Below, piece after piece: positions 36,259-43,501 of a stretch of 64,000 nt of DNA (position 1 is the first letter of the stretch; every line of letters starts with the position of its first letter). Made by a program: the position numbers and the translations under genes. Under the pieces are notes generated by a model that did no database searches, had not been told where the DNA came from, and saw nothing but the letters and a program-made list of their open reading frames with translations. Source of the DNA: Chryseobacterium indicum (lineage in GTDB: Bacteria > Bacteroidota > Bacteroidia > Flavobacteriales > Weeksellaceae); contig NZ_JACSGT010000001.1 in the NCBI RefSeq assembly GCF_021504595.1, forward strand, positions 992,001-1,056,000, read 5' to 3'.

Positions 36259-37092
36259 ATGAAGACACAGAACAAGTCAGACTCAAAGTCAAAAGTTCCT
36301 GAAGACGGGTTATTTCCTGAAATCATCCGTGAAAATTATAAAGGAAGCGATAAACTAAAGGGTAAAAAAGCCTTAATTTCAGGTGGAGACAGCGGAATCG
36401 GACAGGCGGTTGCTGTTCATTTTGCTAGGGAAGGAGCAGATGTTGTGATTATCTACAAAGAAAGTGACGATGATGCAAAAGAAACTCAGAATCTCGTAGA
36501 AAGAGAAGGGCGGAAATGTATTCTGATGAAAGGAGACGTCTCCGAAAAGTCCTTCAGAAAAAAATGCGTGGATTCGCTTAAAAAAGACTGGAAAACCTTA
36601 GATATTCTTGTAAACAATGCGGGTATTCAGTTTCCGGAAAATGATATTAAAAATATTTCTGATGAGCAGATTCTCGAAACTTTTAATGTCAATATTATTT
36701 CTATGATTGCTCTCACCAGAGATCTTTTAACCCTGATGAAAAAAGGCAGCCGGATTATCTGTACCACATCCGTGACGGCGTACCGCGGAAGCGATCATCT
36801 GATTGATTATTCTGCTACAAAAGGAGCTATCGCAACTTTCATCCGTTCTCTGGCAACCAATATCGCAGAGAAAGGGATTTTAGTCAACGGCGTTGCTCCC
36901 GGTCCGGTCTGGACTCCTCTTGTGAAGGAAACTTTCGACGATCTCTCAAGCTTTGGAAAAGATAACCCGTTAAAACGTGCAGGGCAGCCATCGGAAGTTG
37001 CTCCGGCTTATGTTTTTCTGGCTTCGGAAGATTCCAGTTTTATAACGGGAGAAATTATTCACATTAACGGCGGAGATTTCGTAGGCGGGTAA
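36259..37092 (+). CDS. SDR family oxidoreductase (YghA-like)
   Basis: A 277-residue classical short-chain dehydrogenase with the N-terminal extension of the YghA/YhdF group. The frame opens at TTG 36253; ATG 36259 is the likely start. The cofactor loop is SGGDSGIGQAV (near 43-53), the NNAG motif is in ILVNNAGIQFP, and the catalytic Ser-Tyr-Lys appear in TTSVTAY and YSATKGA. The closing INGGDFVGG is typical. NAD(P)-dependent alcohol/aldehyde oxidoreductase; often stress-induced in relatives. Confidence 0.92.
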   Translation: MKTQNKSDSKSKVPEDGLFPEIIRENYKGSDKLKGKKALISGGDSGIGQAVAVHFAREGADVVIIYKESDDDAKETQNLVEREGRKCILMKGDVSEKSFRKKCVDSLKKDWKTLDILVNNAGIQFPENDIKNISDEQILETFNVNIISMIALTRDLLTLMKKGSRIICTTSVTAYRGSDHLIDYSATKGAIATFIRSLATNIAEKGILVNGVAPGPVWTPLVKETFDDLSSFGKDNPLKRAGQPSEVAPAYVFLASEDSSFITGEIIHINGGDFVGG

Positions 37093-37130
37093 CATCGTAT
37101 TTAAAATAACAGCTAGTTTATATATTTTTT

Positions 37131-37559
37131 ATGGAAAAATTACATTTTGATATTCAGATCAATGCTGAACCGGAAAAAGTATGGAGTGTACTCTGGGATG
37201 ATTTTTCTTTCAGACAGTGGACTTCAGCATTCAGAGAAGGTTCTTTTTATCAGGGAAATTTAAAAGAAAATGAAATTATTAAATTTCTGGATCCTCAGAA
37301 CAACGGGATGTTCAGCAAAATTGTGAAGCTTGTTCCCAATGAAGAGATTACCTTTCAACATCTTGGTGAAATTTATAATGGCGTTGAAACACCGCAGAAC
37401 TTTGAAAGTGGTACAGAAAATTATATTTTAACAGAAAACGAAAATACAACGCATCTTACCGTTGAAATTCAGACTTCCGAAGAGTTTAAAAGTTTTTTCG
37501 AAGAAAATTTCCCCAATGCACTTTCCAATGTGAAGCATTTATCTGAAAATCAGTTTTAA
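37131..37559 (+). CDS. SRPBCC domain protein
   Basis: A 142-residue START-like protein opening with MEKLHFDIQINAEPEKVWSV and continuing with LWDDFSFRQWTSAFREGSFY. It closely resembles the following protein at 37577, suggesting tandem duplication, and the two genes are 17 bp apart. Ligand unknown. Cytoplasmic. Confidence 0.85.
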   Translation: MEKLHFDIQINAEPEKVWSVLWDDFSFRQWTSAFREGSFYQGNLKENEIIKFLDPQNNGMFSKIVKLVPNEEITFQHLGEIYNGVETPQNFESGTENYILTENENTTHLTVEIQTSEEFKSFFEENFPNALSNVKHLSENQF

Positions 37560-37576
37560 AATTGAATAAAAACATT

Positions 37577-38023
37577 ATGGAAACTTTATCGTATGAAATT
37601 GTCATTAACGCTCCGAAAGAAAAAATCTGGGACGTTTTGTGGAATGAACACACCTACAGTGAGTGGACGAAATTTTTTAATCGGAATTCGGCTTCTTTTA
37701 TGAAATCCGACTGGAAAGTAGGCGGAAAAACCTATTTTGTAAATGCAGCCGGAGCAGGAATGGTTTCAACAATAGACAGTCTGGAAAAACCGGATCATAT
37801 TATTTTTAAACATCTGGGAATGATCGATGAAGAAGGAAATGAAGATACCGAAAGCATGGAAGTGAAACAGTGGAGCGGCTGTTTCGAAAAATATTTTTTA
37901 ATCGATTTTGGAAGTCAGACAAAGCTCCATGCCGAAGTTCAGACTGAAAAAGACTGGGAAGAGCATATGAATACAGGTTTCACCAAAGGGCTGCAAATTG
38001 TAAAAGAGCTTGCCGAAAAATAA
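37577..38023 (+). CDS. SRPBCC domain protein (tandem duplicate)
   Basis: A 148-residue START-like protein. The frame is open from TTG 37562; ATG 37577 gives METLSYEIVINAPKEKIWDV, aligned with the start of the preceding protein. VLWNEHTYSEWTKFFNRNSA parallels VLWDDFSFRQWTSAFREGS there. No catalytic residue stands out. It is probably cotranscribed with the SRPBCC gene before it. Confidence 0.85.
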   Translation: METLSYEIVINAPKEKIWDVLWNEHTYSEWTKFFNRNSASFMKSDWKVGGKTYFVNAAGAGMVSTIDSLEKPDHIIFKHLGMIDEEGNEDTESMEVKQWSGCFEKYFLIDFGSQTKLHAEVQTEKDWEEHMNTGFTKGLQIVKELAEK

Positions 38024-38122
38024 TTATTTTCGAATTTATTTTAGGCTATATTTACAGTTGATAAAATTACGATTAATCATAGTGTAAATCTTTGTATCTT
38101 CTGGAAACAAAAAGGACATCTT

Positions 38123-38581
38123 ATGAAATTACTTACCATTCTTTTTACCACATTCATTTTAGCTTTATTTTCGACCAGAATTTTTCAGGAAGACTGGAAT
38201 TTTGTGTTTTCCGGAAATCTGGGAATGGCTGTTTTCATCATATTTACAGGATTTTCTCATTTTAAGTTCCAGAAAGGAATGGCAATGATGATTCCGGATT
38301 TTATCCCGGCAAAACTATTTTGGGTATACATAACAGGAATTATTGAGATTGCAGCCGGAATCGGATTGATGATTCCTTCCATTCGTGAACTGACTGCCAT
38401 TTTACTGATTGTTTTTTACGTTTTGGTTTTCATTGCGAATATTAATTCATCCCGAAAGAAAATCAATATTTTTAAAGCAGATTTCACGGGTCCCGGAATG
38501 GCTTATCTGTATAAAGAAAGAATTCCGATGCAGATTATTTTGATTGTCTGGACTTGGTACTTTGGAATTTATCTGAATTAA
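38123..38581 (+). CDS. DoxX-like small membrane protein
   Basis: A 152-residue protein with four membrane helices at about 2-16, 27-44, 65-85 and 88-108 plus a hydrophobic tail near 135-150. The layout, with GFSHFKFQKGMAMMIPDFIP between helices 2 and 3, matches the DoxX/SURF4-like family, whose members are linked to thiosulfate or redox stress but are mostly uncharacterised. The gene has AAAAAGGAC ahead of its ATG. A terminator follows at 38601. Confidence 0.8.
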   Translation: MKLLTILFTTFILALFSTRIFQEDWNFVFSGNLGMAVFIIFTGFSHFKFQKGMAMMIPDFIPAKLFWVYITGIIEIAAGIGLMIPSIRELTAILLIVFYVLVFIANINSSRKKINIFKADFTGPGMAYLYKERIPMQIILIVWTWYFGIYLN

Positions 38582-38600
38582 AACTTATCATTTAAAATAG

Positions 38601-38628
38601 AAACGGAAGGTTTAGCTTTCCGTTTTTT
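38601..38628 (+). terminator. Rho-independent terminator after the DoxX-like gene
   Basis: AAACGGAA and TTCCGTTT pair across a 9-nt loop, followed by TTTT; it ends the 33.2-38.6 kb block. Confidence 0.85.
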
Positions 38629-38830
38629 TGTTTAAATATAAATGGGATATAGATCTTTCAAAAATTTCATCATTAAAAATTGAACATAATAAAAGAATTT
38701 GTGTTACAAGTGAAAAAATATTGGTGTTATTCGTGTTTCAAAATACGGATGAATAAAAGAAAATCTTAATTTCTTAAAAATTATTTTAAATTTATTAAAG
38801 TAAAACAAAATTTTCAATCGTCATAGCAAT
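38629..38830. promoter_or_regulatory. Leader repeat and candidate promoter before the third sigma gene
   Basis: A TTCGTG-type leader repeat (GGTGTTATTCGTGTTTC, about 38726-38742) is followed by AAAGTAAA (38797-38804), 14 bp, CGTC (38819-38822) and ATAGC. The AATCGTCATAGC block is shared with 17687-17698. If the promoter is real, translation may start at the second Met, 38855. Confidence 0.4.
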
Positions 38831-39409
38831 ATGGAGATTGTCGAAAAAATAACAATGCCACAGAAGGAGAAGGAAAATATCATCTCACAGACCGTTTCAA
38901 AGTATGGAGGAAAGCTGATGTCGTACATTCGTCCGAAAGTGAAAAATACGGAGGATGCGGAAGATATTCTGCAGGAAGTGTGGTATCAGTTCAGTAGTCT
39001 AACCAATCTTTCGGAGATTGTGAATGTTGGCGGTTGGCTGTACAGAGTAACGGCAAATAAAATCACGGACAAATACCGCAAGAAGAAAACCGAGAATCTT
39101 GAAGATTTCGTGTACGAAGATGAAGACGGCGATTTTTCCATTAAAGATATTTTGCTCATGGATGAAAGCGCAGGTCCCGAAATCAAAATGTTTCAGGACG
39201 AGATCTGGAAAAAACTCTTTGAGGCTCTGGATGAACTGCCGGAAAAGCAAAGACTGGTCTATGTGGAAAATGAACTCAATGATAAAACCCTTCAGGAAAT
39301 TGCGGATGAACAGGGCGAAAATATCAAAACGATTATCAGCCGTAAAAATTACGCCGTAAAACATTTAAGAAACCGATTGAGAAAATTATACGAAGATTTA
39401 AACAGTTAG
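38831..39409 (+). CDS. Sigma-70 family RNA polymerase sigma factor (third in window)
   Basis: A 192-residue ECF-like factor, or 184 residues if translation begins at Met 38855 (MPQKEKENII). Region 2 is DAEDILQEVWYQFSSLTNL (about 46-64) with GGWLYRVTANKITDKYRKK; region 4 is ELPEKQRLVYVENELNDKTL and IADEQGENIKTIISRKNYAV. It is more distant from the two factors at 8994 and 12563 than those are from each other. It heads an apparent operon with a small membrane protein and, after a gap, a small cytoplasmic protein. Confidence 0.9.
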   Translation: MEIVEKITMPQKEKENIISQTVSKYGGKLMSYIRPKVKNTEDAEDILQEVWYQFSSLTNLSEIVNVGGWLYRVTANKITDKYRKKKTENLEDFVYEDEDGDFSIKDILLMDESAGPEIKMFQDEIWKKLFEALDELPEKQRLVYVENELNDKTLQEIADEQGENIKTIISRKNYAVKHLRNRLRKLYEDLNS

Positions 39410-39423
39410 TAAATTAAAAAGAT

Positions 39424-39765
39424 ATGAATTATAAACATAAAAAAGGCTGGATTTTTCTGATTCTTTGTCCGCCATTGATTTTTTTAGGCGTTACATGGAT
39501 CGTGATGGCGCTCTGGAATTGCCTTCTCCCTGAAATTTTGGGTGTAAAATCCATTACTTTCTGGCAGGCAATGGGAATTCTTATTCTTAGTAAAATTCTT
39601 TTCGGAGGATTTCATTTCGGAAAAGGAATGAGGGATTTTAAAGAAAAGAAGATGAGAGAAAAAATGATGCATCTTACTCCCGAAGAAAGAGAGAAATTCA
39701 AAGAAGTGTGGAGAGACAAATGTTCAGCAGGTTTTTTCAACAGACACAACAGAACTAACGAATAA
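39424..39765 (+). CDS. Small membrane protein of the third sigma operon
   Basis: A 113-residue protein with two membrane segments (about 9-30 and 42-62) and a soluble C-terminal half rich in charged residues, KEKKMREKMMHLTPEEREKF, that resembles a coiled helical pair. The gene starts 14 bp after the sigma gene. By analogy with other sigma/membrane-protein pairs it may control the sigma factor; there is no anti-sigma motif, so this is inference. Confidence 0.7.
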   Translation: MNYKHKKGWIFLILCPPLIFLGVTWIVMALWNCLLPEILGVKSITFWQAMGILILSKILFGGFHFGKGMRDFKEKKMREKMMHLTPEEREKFKEVWRDKCSAGFFNRHNRTNE

Positions 39766-39784
39766 ATAAAAATTTAGAAGTAGT

Positions 39785-39809
39785 AAAGTAAATTCAGAAT
39801 TTATTCGTC
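39785..39809 (+). promoter_or_regulatory. Candidate ECF-type promoter before 39852
   Basis: AAAGTAAA (39785-39792), 13 bp, CGTC (39806-39809) resembles the site before the sigma gene at 38831 and that before the gene at 17734. Confidence 0.35.
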
Positions 39810-39851
39810 TATATAAAAAACAAGAAGTAGTAAAATTTAAAATTTTGAAAA

Positions 39852-40124
39852 ATGAAAAATTCAGTATTAAAAGGCGCTTTAGCTGCTTTAGCCTTAGTAG
39901 GAGTTGCAGCAGTTGTTAAAAAAGCAGCGCAGAGAAAAAGATTTGTAAAAGGTATTTTTGATGAATACGGAATCAAAGAAAAATCTCCTTTCGGATTGGC
40001 GGATAAAATCAGAGAAATGAACGACGAACAATATCAGGAGCTGAAAGGGAAGTTTAAAAAAGAATTCGCTTCAAGATGTCGTCATAGAGGTTTTGAAAGA
40101 AAAGAAAACGTTGCGGAAGCATAA
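39852..40124 (+). CDS. Small basic hypothetical protein of the third sigma locus
   Basis: A 90-residue protein. An N-terminal hydrophobic stretch (GALAALALVGVAAVVKK) may be a short membrane anchor or signal-like helix, followed by a basic KKAAQRKRF region and an acidic/basic helical tail containing ADKIREMNDEQYQELKGKFK. The spacing to the previous gene is 86 bp with a candidate promoter in between. Function unknown. A very strong hairpin follows. Confidence 0.7.
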   Translation: MKNSVLKGALAALALVGVAAVVKKAAQRKRFVKGIFDEYGIKEKSPFGLADKIREMNDEQYQELKGKFKKEFASRCRHRGFERKENVAEA

Positions 40125-40151
40125 TAAAACGTAACTCAATTGAAATTGTTT

Positions 40152-40351
40152 AATTCCGGCTCGGGAAGCGAAGCTTCCCGAGCCGGAATTTTTTACAGTC
40201 ATTGCGATGAGCGAAGTGAAAAAGCAATCTCGGAAAATAGGGTTTCGGTTCAGGCGGCAAAGCCGCCTGAACCGAAACATCAAAAAGATTCAAACAAGCA
40301 AGCTTGAAATATCTTGATAAATGTCCTAAAGATAGCGTTCCGTAGGAACGC
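40152..40351. repeat. Cluster of perfect hairpins and REP-like repeats
   Basis: Hairpin 1: AATTCCGGCTCGGGAAGC (40152-40169), GAA loop, exact inverted copy to 40190, then TTTT, which probably ends the upstream gene. Then GTCATTGCGATGAGCGAAGTG (40198-40218), a degenerate form of the element seen inverted at 59849-59880. Hairpin 2: GTTTCGGTTCAGGCGGC (40242-40258), AAA, exact inverted copy to 40278. Hairpin 3: GCGTTCC-GTA-GGAACGC (40335-40351). No gene lies in 40125-40543. Confidence 0.85.
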
Positions 40352-40543
40352 CGAACGTTCTCTTAATATGATATCTACACAGGTAAAACTCCAAAGAGTC
40401 TTTAGCAATTTTACTTTATACGACTGTTTGTTTTAAAGAAAAAAATTAAAAGCATAACATAAAATTATTCAGGCTATTTATGAAATTATTCGTGCCATTT
40501 GCGTTTAAAAAAGAAAATAAATTCCCTATTTTTGCATAGCTTA

Positions 40544-41191
40544 ATGAAAGATTACTACTATTTTCTCGGAATTTCTCACGATGCTTCGGAAGAAGACATC
40601 AAAAAAGCCTATCGGAAATTATCCTTAAAATATCACCCTGATAAAAATGATAACGATGATTTTTTCGCAGACCGGTTCCGTGAAATTCAGGAAGCTTATG
40701 AAACATTGAGTGATAAAAGCAGAAGACATTCTTACGATCAGAATTTAGAAAGCCATCAGAAAAGCTTCAGGTACAATATTCCGCCTTCTATTAAAACTTT
40801 TACGGCAAACAAAATTCATGCGAAAAAAGGAGAGGAGATCATTATCAATTGGCAGACTCAAAATGCGGATGTGGTGAAAGTGTTACCTTTCGGACTGGAA
40901 AAACCTTATGGAGAAAGAGTTTTTAAAATAACGGAATTTAAAGACGGAAAATTCCAGATTCTGCTTCATGCTACGAATTCTTTATTGCACAAAACAGCCG
41001 TTCAGGGCATTACAATTACCGAGGTTTTTGAAAACAATTCGGAAAAATTTAAAGATAAGGCAGAGGAATTATTTAAGTCACAGCCAAGAACCGCTGCAAA
41101 TCCTCACGGACAGTCAAAAATCGCGAGAATTATTATCGGGATTGCCTTATTAATTCTGGCGGTCTATTTCCTGCTGAAAAGCTTTAATTAA
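40544..41191 (+). CDS. DnaJ-domain (J-protein) with C-terminal membrane anchor
   Basis: A 215-residue protein. The frame is open from 40499; the J domain starts with [15 protein letters not shown] at 40544. The HPD motif needed to stimulate Hsp70 ATPase is at residues 31-33 (KYHPDKND). The middle has a beta-rich region ([20 protein letters not shown], near 88), and the last 20 residues form a membrane helix ([16 protein letters not shown]). Not a full DnaJ: no zinc fingers or Gly/Phe region. A TTCGTG-like leader lies upstream. Its stop overlaps that of the small gene on the other strand. Confidence 0.88.
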   Translation: MKDYYYFLGISHDASEEDIKKAYRKLSLKYHPDKNDNDDFFADRFREIQEAYETLSDKSRRHSYDQNLESHQKSFRYNIPPSIKTFTANKIHAKKGEEIIINWQTQNADVVKVLPFGLEKPYGERVFKITEFKDGKFQILLHATNSLLHKTAVQGITITEVFENNSEKFKDKAEELFKSQPRTAANPHGQSKIARIIIGIALLILAVYFLLKSFN

Positions 41192-41343
41192 GCCATTTTC
41201 TTTCTTCCCGGACACTTCTTACATCTTTTTCCCTTTTTAAATTTTTTGCAGCATGATTTCTTGTCGCCGCAATACATTTCTTCTGTATTCATTGAAAAAG
41301 CAGGAGCTAATGGAGCTACTTTGAAAGGAACGATCATATTCAT
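41188..41343 (-). CDS. 51-residue Cys/Lys-rich small protein
   Basis: A short frame read directly from the sequence: [18 protein letters not shown], then [20 protein letters not shown] and [13 protein letters not shown]. It holds five Cys in its C-terminal half (about residues 25, 31, 32, 41 and 44) and 14 Lys, suggesting metal or nucleic-acid binding. The J-domain stop at 41189-41191 overlaps its own stop. A second Met (18) could be the start. No promoter is clear. It is a plausible gene by composition and because the intergenic gap would otherwise be empty; not certain. Confidence 0.55.
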   Translation of the reverse strand: MNMIVPFKVAPLAPAFSMNTEEMYCGDKKSCCKKFKKGKRCKKCPGRKKMA

Positions 41344-41480
41344 GATGCAAATATATTAATTTAGAATAAATCCAGATAATAAATTTGACAAAAAATTAAT
41401 GATATATATCAAAGAGATTTAAATGATTGGCAATGATAATCAATAAAAAAGGACAAACATCAAATGTCTGTCCTTAAAAG

Positions 41481-41552
41481 TGACCGCAGAAGGATTCGAA
41501 CCCTCACTGTCGGAGCCGAAATCCGAAGTTCTATCCATTAAACTATGCAGCC
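41481..41552 (-). tRNA. tRNA-Arg (anticodon TCG)
   Basis: 72 nt without encoded CCA. All four arms pair: acceptor GGCTGCA/TGCGGTC (two G-U pairs), D arm GTTT/GAAC, anticodon stem TCGGA/TCCGA with loop TTTCGGC (anticodon TCG, reading CGN Arg codons), and T arm GAGGG/CCTTC with loop TTCGAAT. The discriminator is A. Confidence 0.93.
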
Positions 41553-41628
41553 GTATTGAGTCGCAAAATTTGAGAGTTTTAGAGTTAAACTAAACGCTAA
41601 GACACTTAAATTCTCAAACTCTCTCACT

Positions 41629-43395
41629 CTAAAACGTAATCTTCACGCCTCCCAAAACCTGTGCGCCCAGAACTTTATAGCCTTGGTACGTCTGATATTT
41701 TGAACTCAGAAGATTATTTCCAAGCGCGAAAATACTGAAATTTTTGTGAATTTTATACTCTGCAGACAAATTTAAATCTGCATAACCTCCCACCTTATCG
41801 TTGGTATTCTCTGTTGACTGATAGAATAGAGGACTTCCAACTCCCTGAATCATAAATGAATTCGTTGTTCTGTCGCTGGCAAAAATCCCTTTAAAACCTA
41901 ACAATAATTTTTGATCCAACATCGTATATTTTGCTCCGATTGTGGCGGTAACTAAGGGAACATTGTAGATATTTTCATAATTTTTAAGATCAAACTTGGT
42001 GAATTTCACTTCTCCGTCCAATACTAAATTTGCCAGAGGAAAATACTGCAAACTACCTTTAATGTCTCCTACATTTCCGTCATCATACACCGCAGAAAAA
42101 GTATTCGCGAAATTATAGGCAGAGCGGTTTAGGGTAAAATTCGTGTCAAAAAGATCATTCGCCTTAAAGAACATAATATCTCTCATTTTTCCATATCCTG
42201 CAGAAACATCATACTTAAAAGTTTCATCAATATCTCCTCTTAAACCTACATAAAAATGATATTTTGTTTCAGTTGGTCTTAAATACTGGTCAGAAACGAT
42301 GAAAGGATTCTGCTGCAGTAAATCCGAATAGGTATTCAGCTTTAAACCTCCGTCAACTCCTCCGTAAAATTTAAACTCCTGTGCGGCAGCAACCTGAAAT
42401 TCCGCTTCCGGAAACCAATAGGCTTTATTGTTTTTCATTTGTTCAGCCATCAGATCATTTTGGTTTTTACCATTCAGAAACGCGAACTGAGATCCTAATT
42501 TCAGGTAAGAATCCCCTTTTCTGAAAGTAACTTTCGGGCTCAGACTGGTATTGAAAAAGTTGGACGAATTTTTATCTCTGATCGAAAATTCAGTTTTTAC
42601 CGTTTCCAAACCAACGCCTAAATCTGCATTCAGACTGATACCTGATTTGCCGATTTCAACCCCATGTTTCGAAAAGTTAGCCAAAACGGAAGCCTGATTT
42701 TCCTGAGCATCAAAATGATCTTTTAAAAATGAAGATTTCACCCTCACATCATTCAGAATTTCGTTCGAATAAAAGTCATAATAACCATTTACTTTAAACT
42801 GATTGACTCTTTGATCCAGATCAACATCATTGCTCGGAGTCAGTGCATAAATTCCGTAATAATTATAGCTGTTTAAACCATATTCAGCATTCAGATTGAA
42901 TTTTCCTTTATCTCCGTAAGAATTCAGAAAAGCTCCTAAAGTGGTCGAACTTTGCTTAGAATCCCAGTCGTATTCCTTTTTTAAACCCTGTGTTGAGAGA
43001 AAGTGAGCATCCACTCCAACCTCAATTTTATTTTCCAGCGTTTTCGAAATATTTGCATCGCCCAGAATTTTACCGAAATTTCCCATTCCGAACTGGATGT
43101 AGTTGTTTTGCGCTGAAACTTCAAATTTCGGAGTAACATCTGCTCCCTGAATGGTTGATGTTTTAAAATCCGAAACCGCAGGAACATCCGTAATGTTGTA
43201 CTGTACAGGATTCTGAGATTTCTCTTCCGGCGGATAATTTTTAATGGTTTCTACCGAAGTTTTCTTTTTTTCGATCTTTTTTACTTCCGGTTCCCTTTTT
43301 TTATTGAGAATCAGCTTTTCTTCTTTGATCTGGGAAAACGCTACCGACGAAAACCCTAAAAATATGATGGATAATAATTGAATTCTTTTATTCAT
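41629..43395 (-). CDS. Outer-membrane beta-barrel protein, TonB-dependent-receptor-like
   Basis: A 588-residue exported protein with a signal peptide ending near SFSSVAFSQ (residue 22). Residues 30-60 are charged and Lys-rich (KKREPEVKKIEKKKTSVET). The rest is a long series of amphipathic beta strands (IQFGMGNFGKILGD, FYVGLRGDIDETFKYD, FSIFALGNNLLSSKYQTYQG) closing with GAQVLGGVKITF, whose final Phe is typical of outer-membrane barrels. No plug domain precedes the barrel, so it is not a full TonB receptor. The TPR gene upstream (43502-46465) is its likely partner. Confidence 0.75.
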   Translation of the reverse strand: MNKRIQLLSIIFLGFSSVAFSQIKEEKLILNKKREPEVKKIEKKKTSVETIKNYPPEEKSQNPVQYNITDVPAVSDFKTSTIQGADVTPKFEVSAQNNYIQFGMGNFGKILGDANISKTLENKIEVGVDAHFLSTQGLKKEYDWDSKQSSTTLGAFLNSYGDKGKFNLNAEYGLNSYNYYGIYALTPSNDVDLDQRVNQFKVNGYYDFYSNEILNDVRVKSSFLKDHFDAQENQASVLANFSKHGVEIGKSGISLNADLGVGLETVKTEFSIRDKNSSNFFNTSLSPKVTFRKGDSYLKLGSQFAFLNGKNQNDLMAEQMKNNKAYWFPEAEFQVAAAQEFKFYGGVDGGLKLNTYSDLLQQNPFIVSDQYLRPTETKYHFYVGLRGDIDETFKYDVSAGYGKMRDIMFFKANDLFDTNFTLNRSAYNFANTFSAVYDDGNVGDIKGSLQYFPLANLVLDGEVKFTKFDLKNYENIYNVPLVTATIGAKYTMLDQKLLLGFKGIFASDRTTNSFMIQGVGSPLFYQSTENTNDKVGGYADLNLSAEYKIHKNFSIFALGNNLLSSKYQTYQGYKVLGAQVLGGVKITF

Positions 43396-43411
43396 TACTT
43401 TTTGTATTAAT

Positions 43412-43491
43412 AATGTACCAATTTATCAATGCAGCAATCCGGCAATGTATAGTTTGATTGGTACACTGTTACATTGATAAATTGATACATT
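43412..43491. repeat. Inverted repeat between the TPR and barrel genes
   Basis: AATGTACCAATTTATCAATG (43412-43431) and CATTGATAAATTGATACATT (43472-43491) pair at 19 of 20 positions. The hairpin sits exactly between the two minus-strand genes and could attenuate transcription or stabilise the upstream message. Confidence 0.75.
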
Positions 43492-43501
43492 AAATATATT
43501 T

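Noticed and set aside
41562..41628. Imperfect inverted repeat (GAGAGTTTTAGAG/CTCTAAAACG) next to the tRNA gene
   Set aside because: The pairing is irregular; there is no integrase gene and no repeated tRNA 3' end, so it is not a good attachment site.
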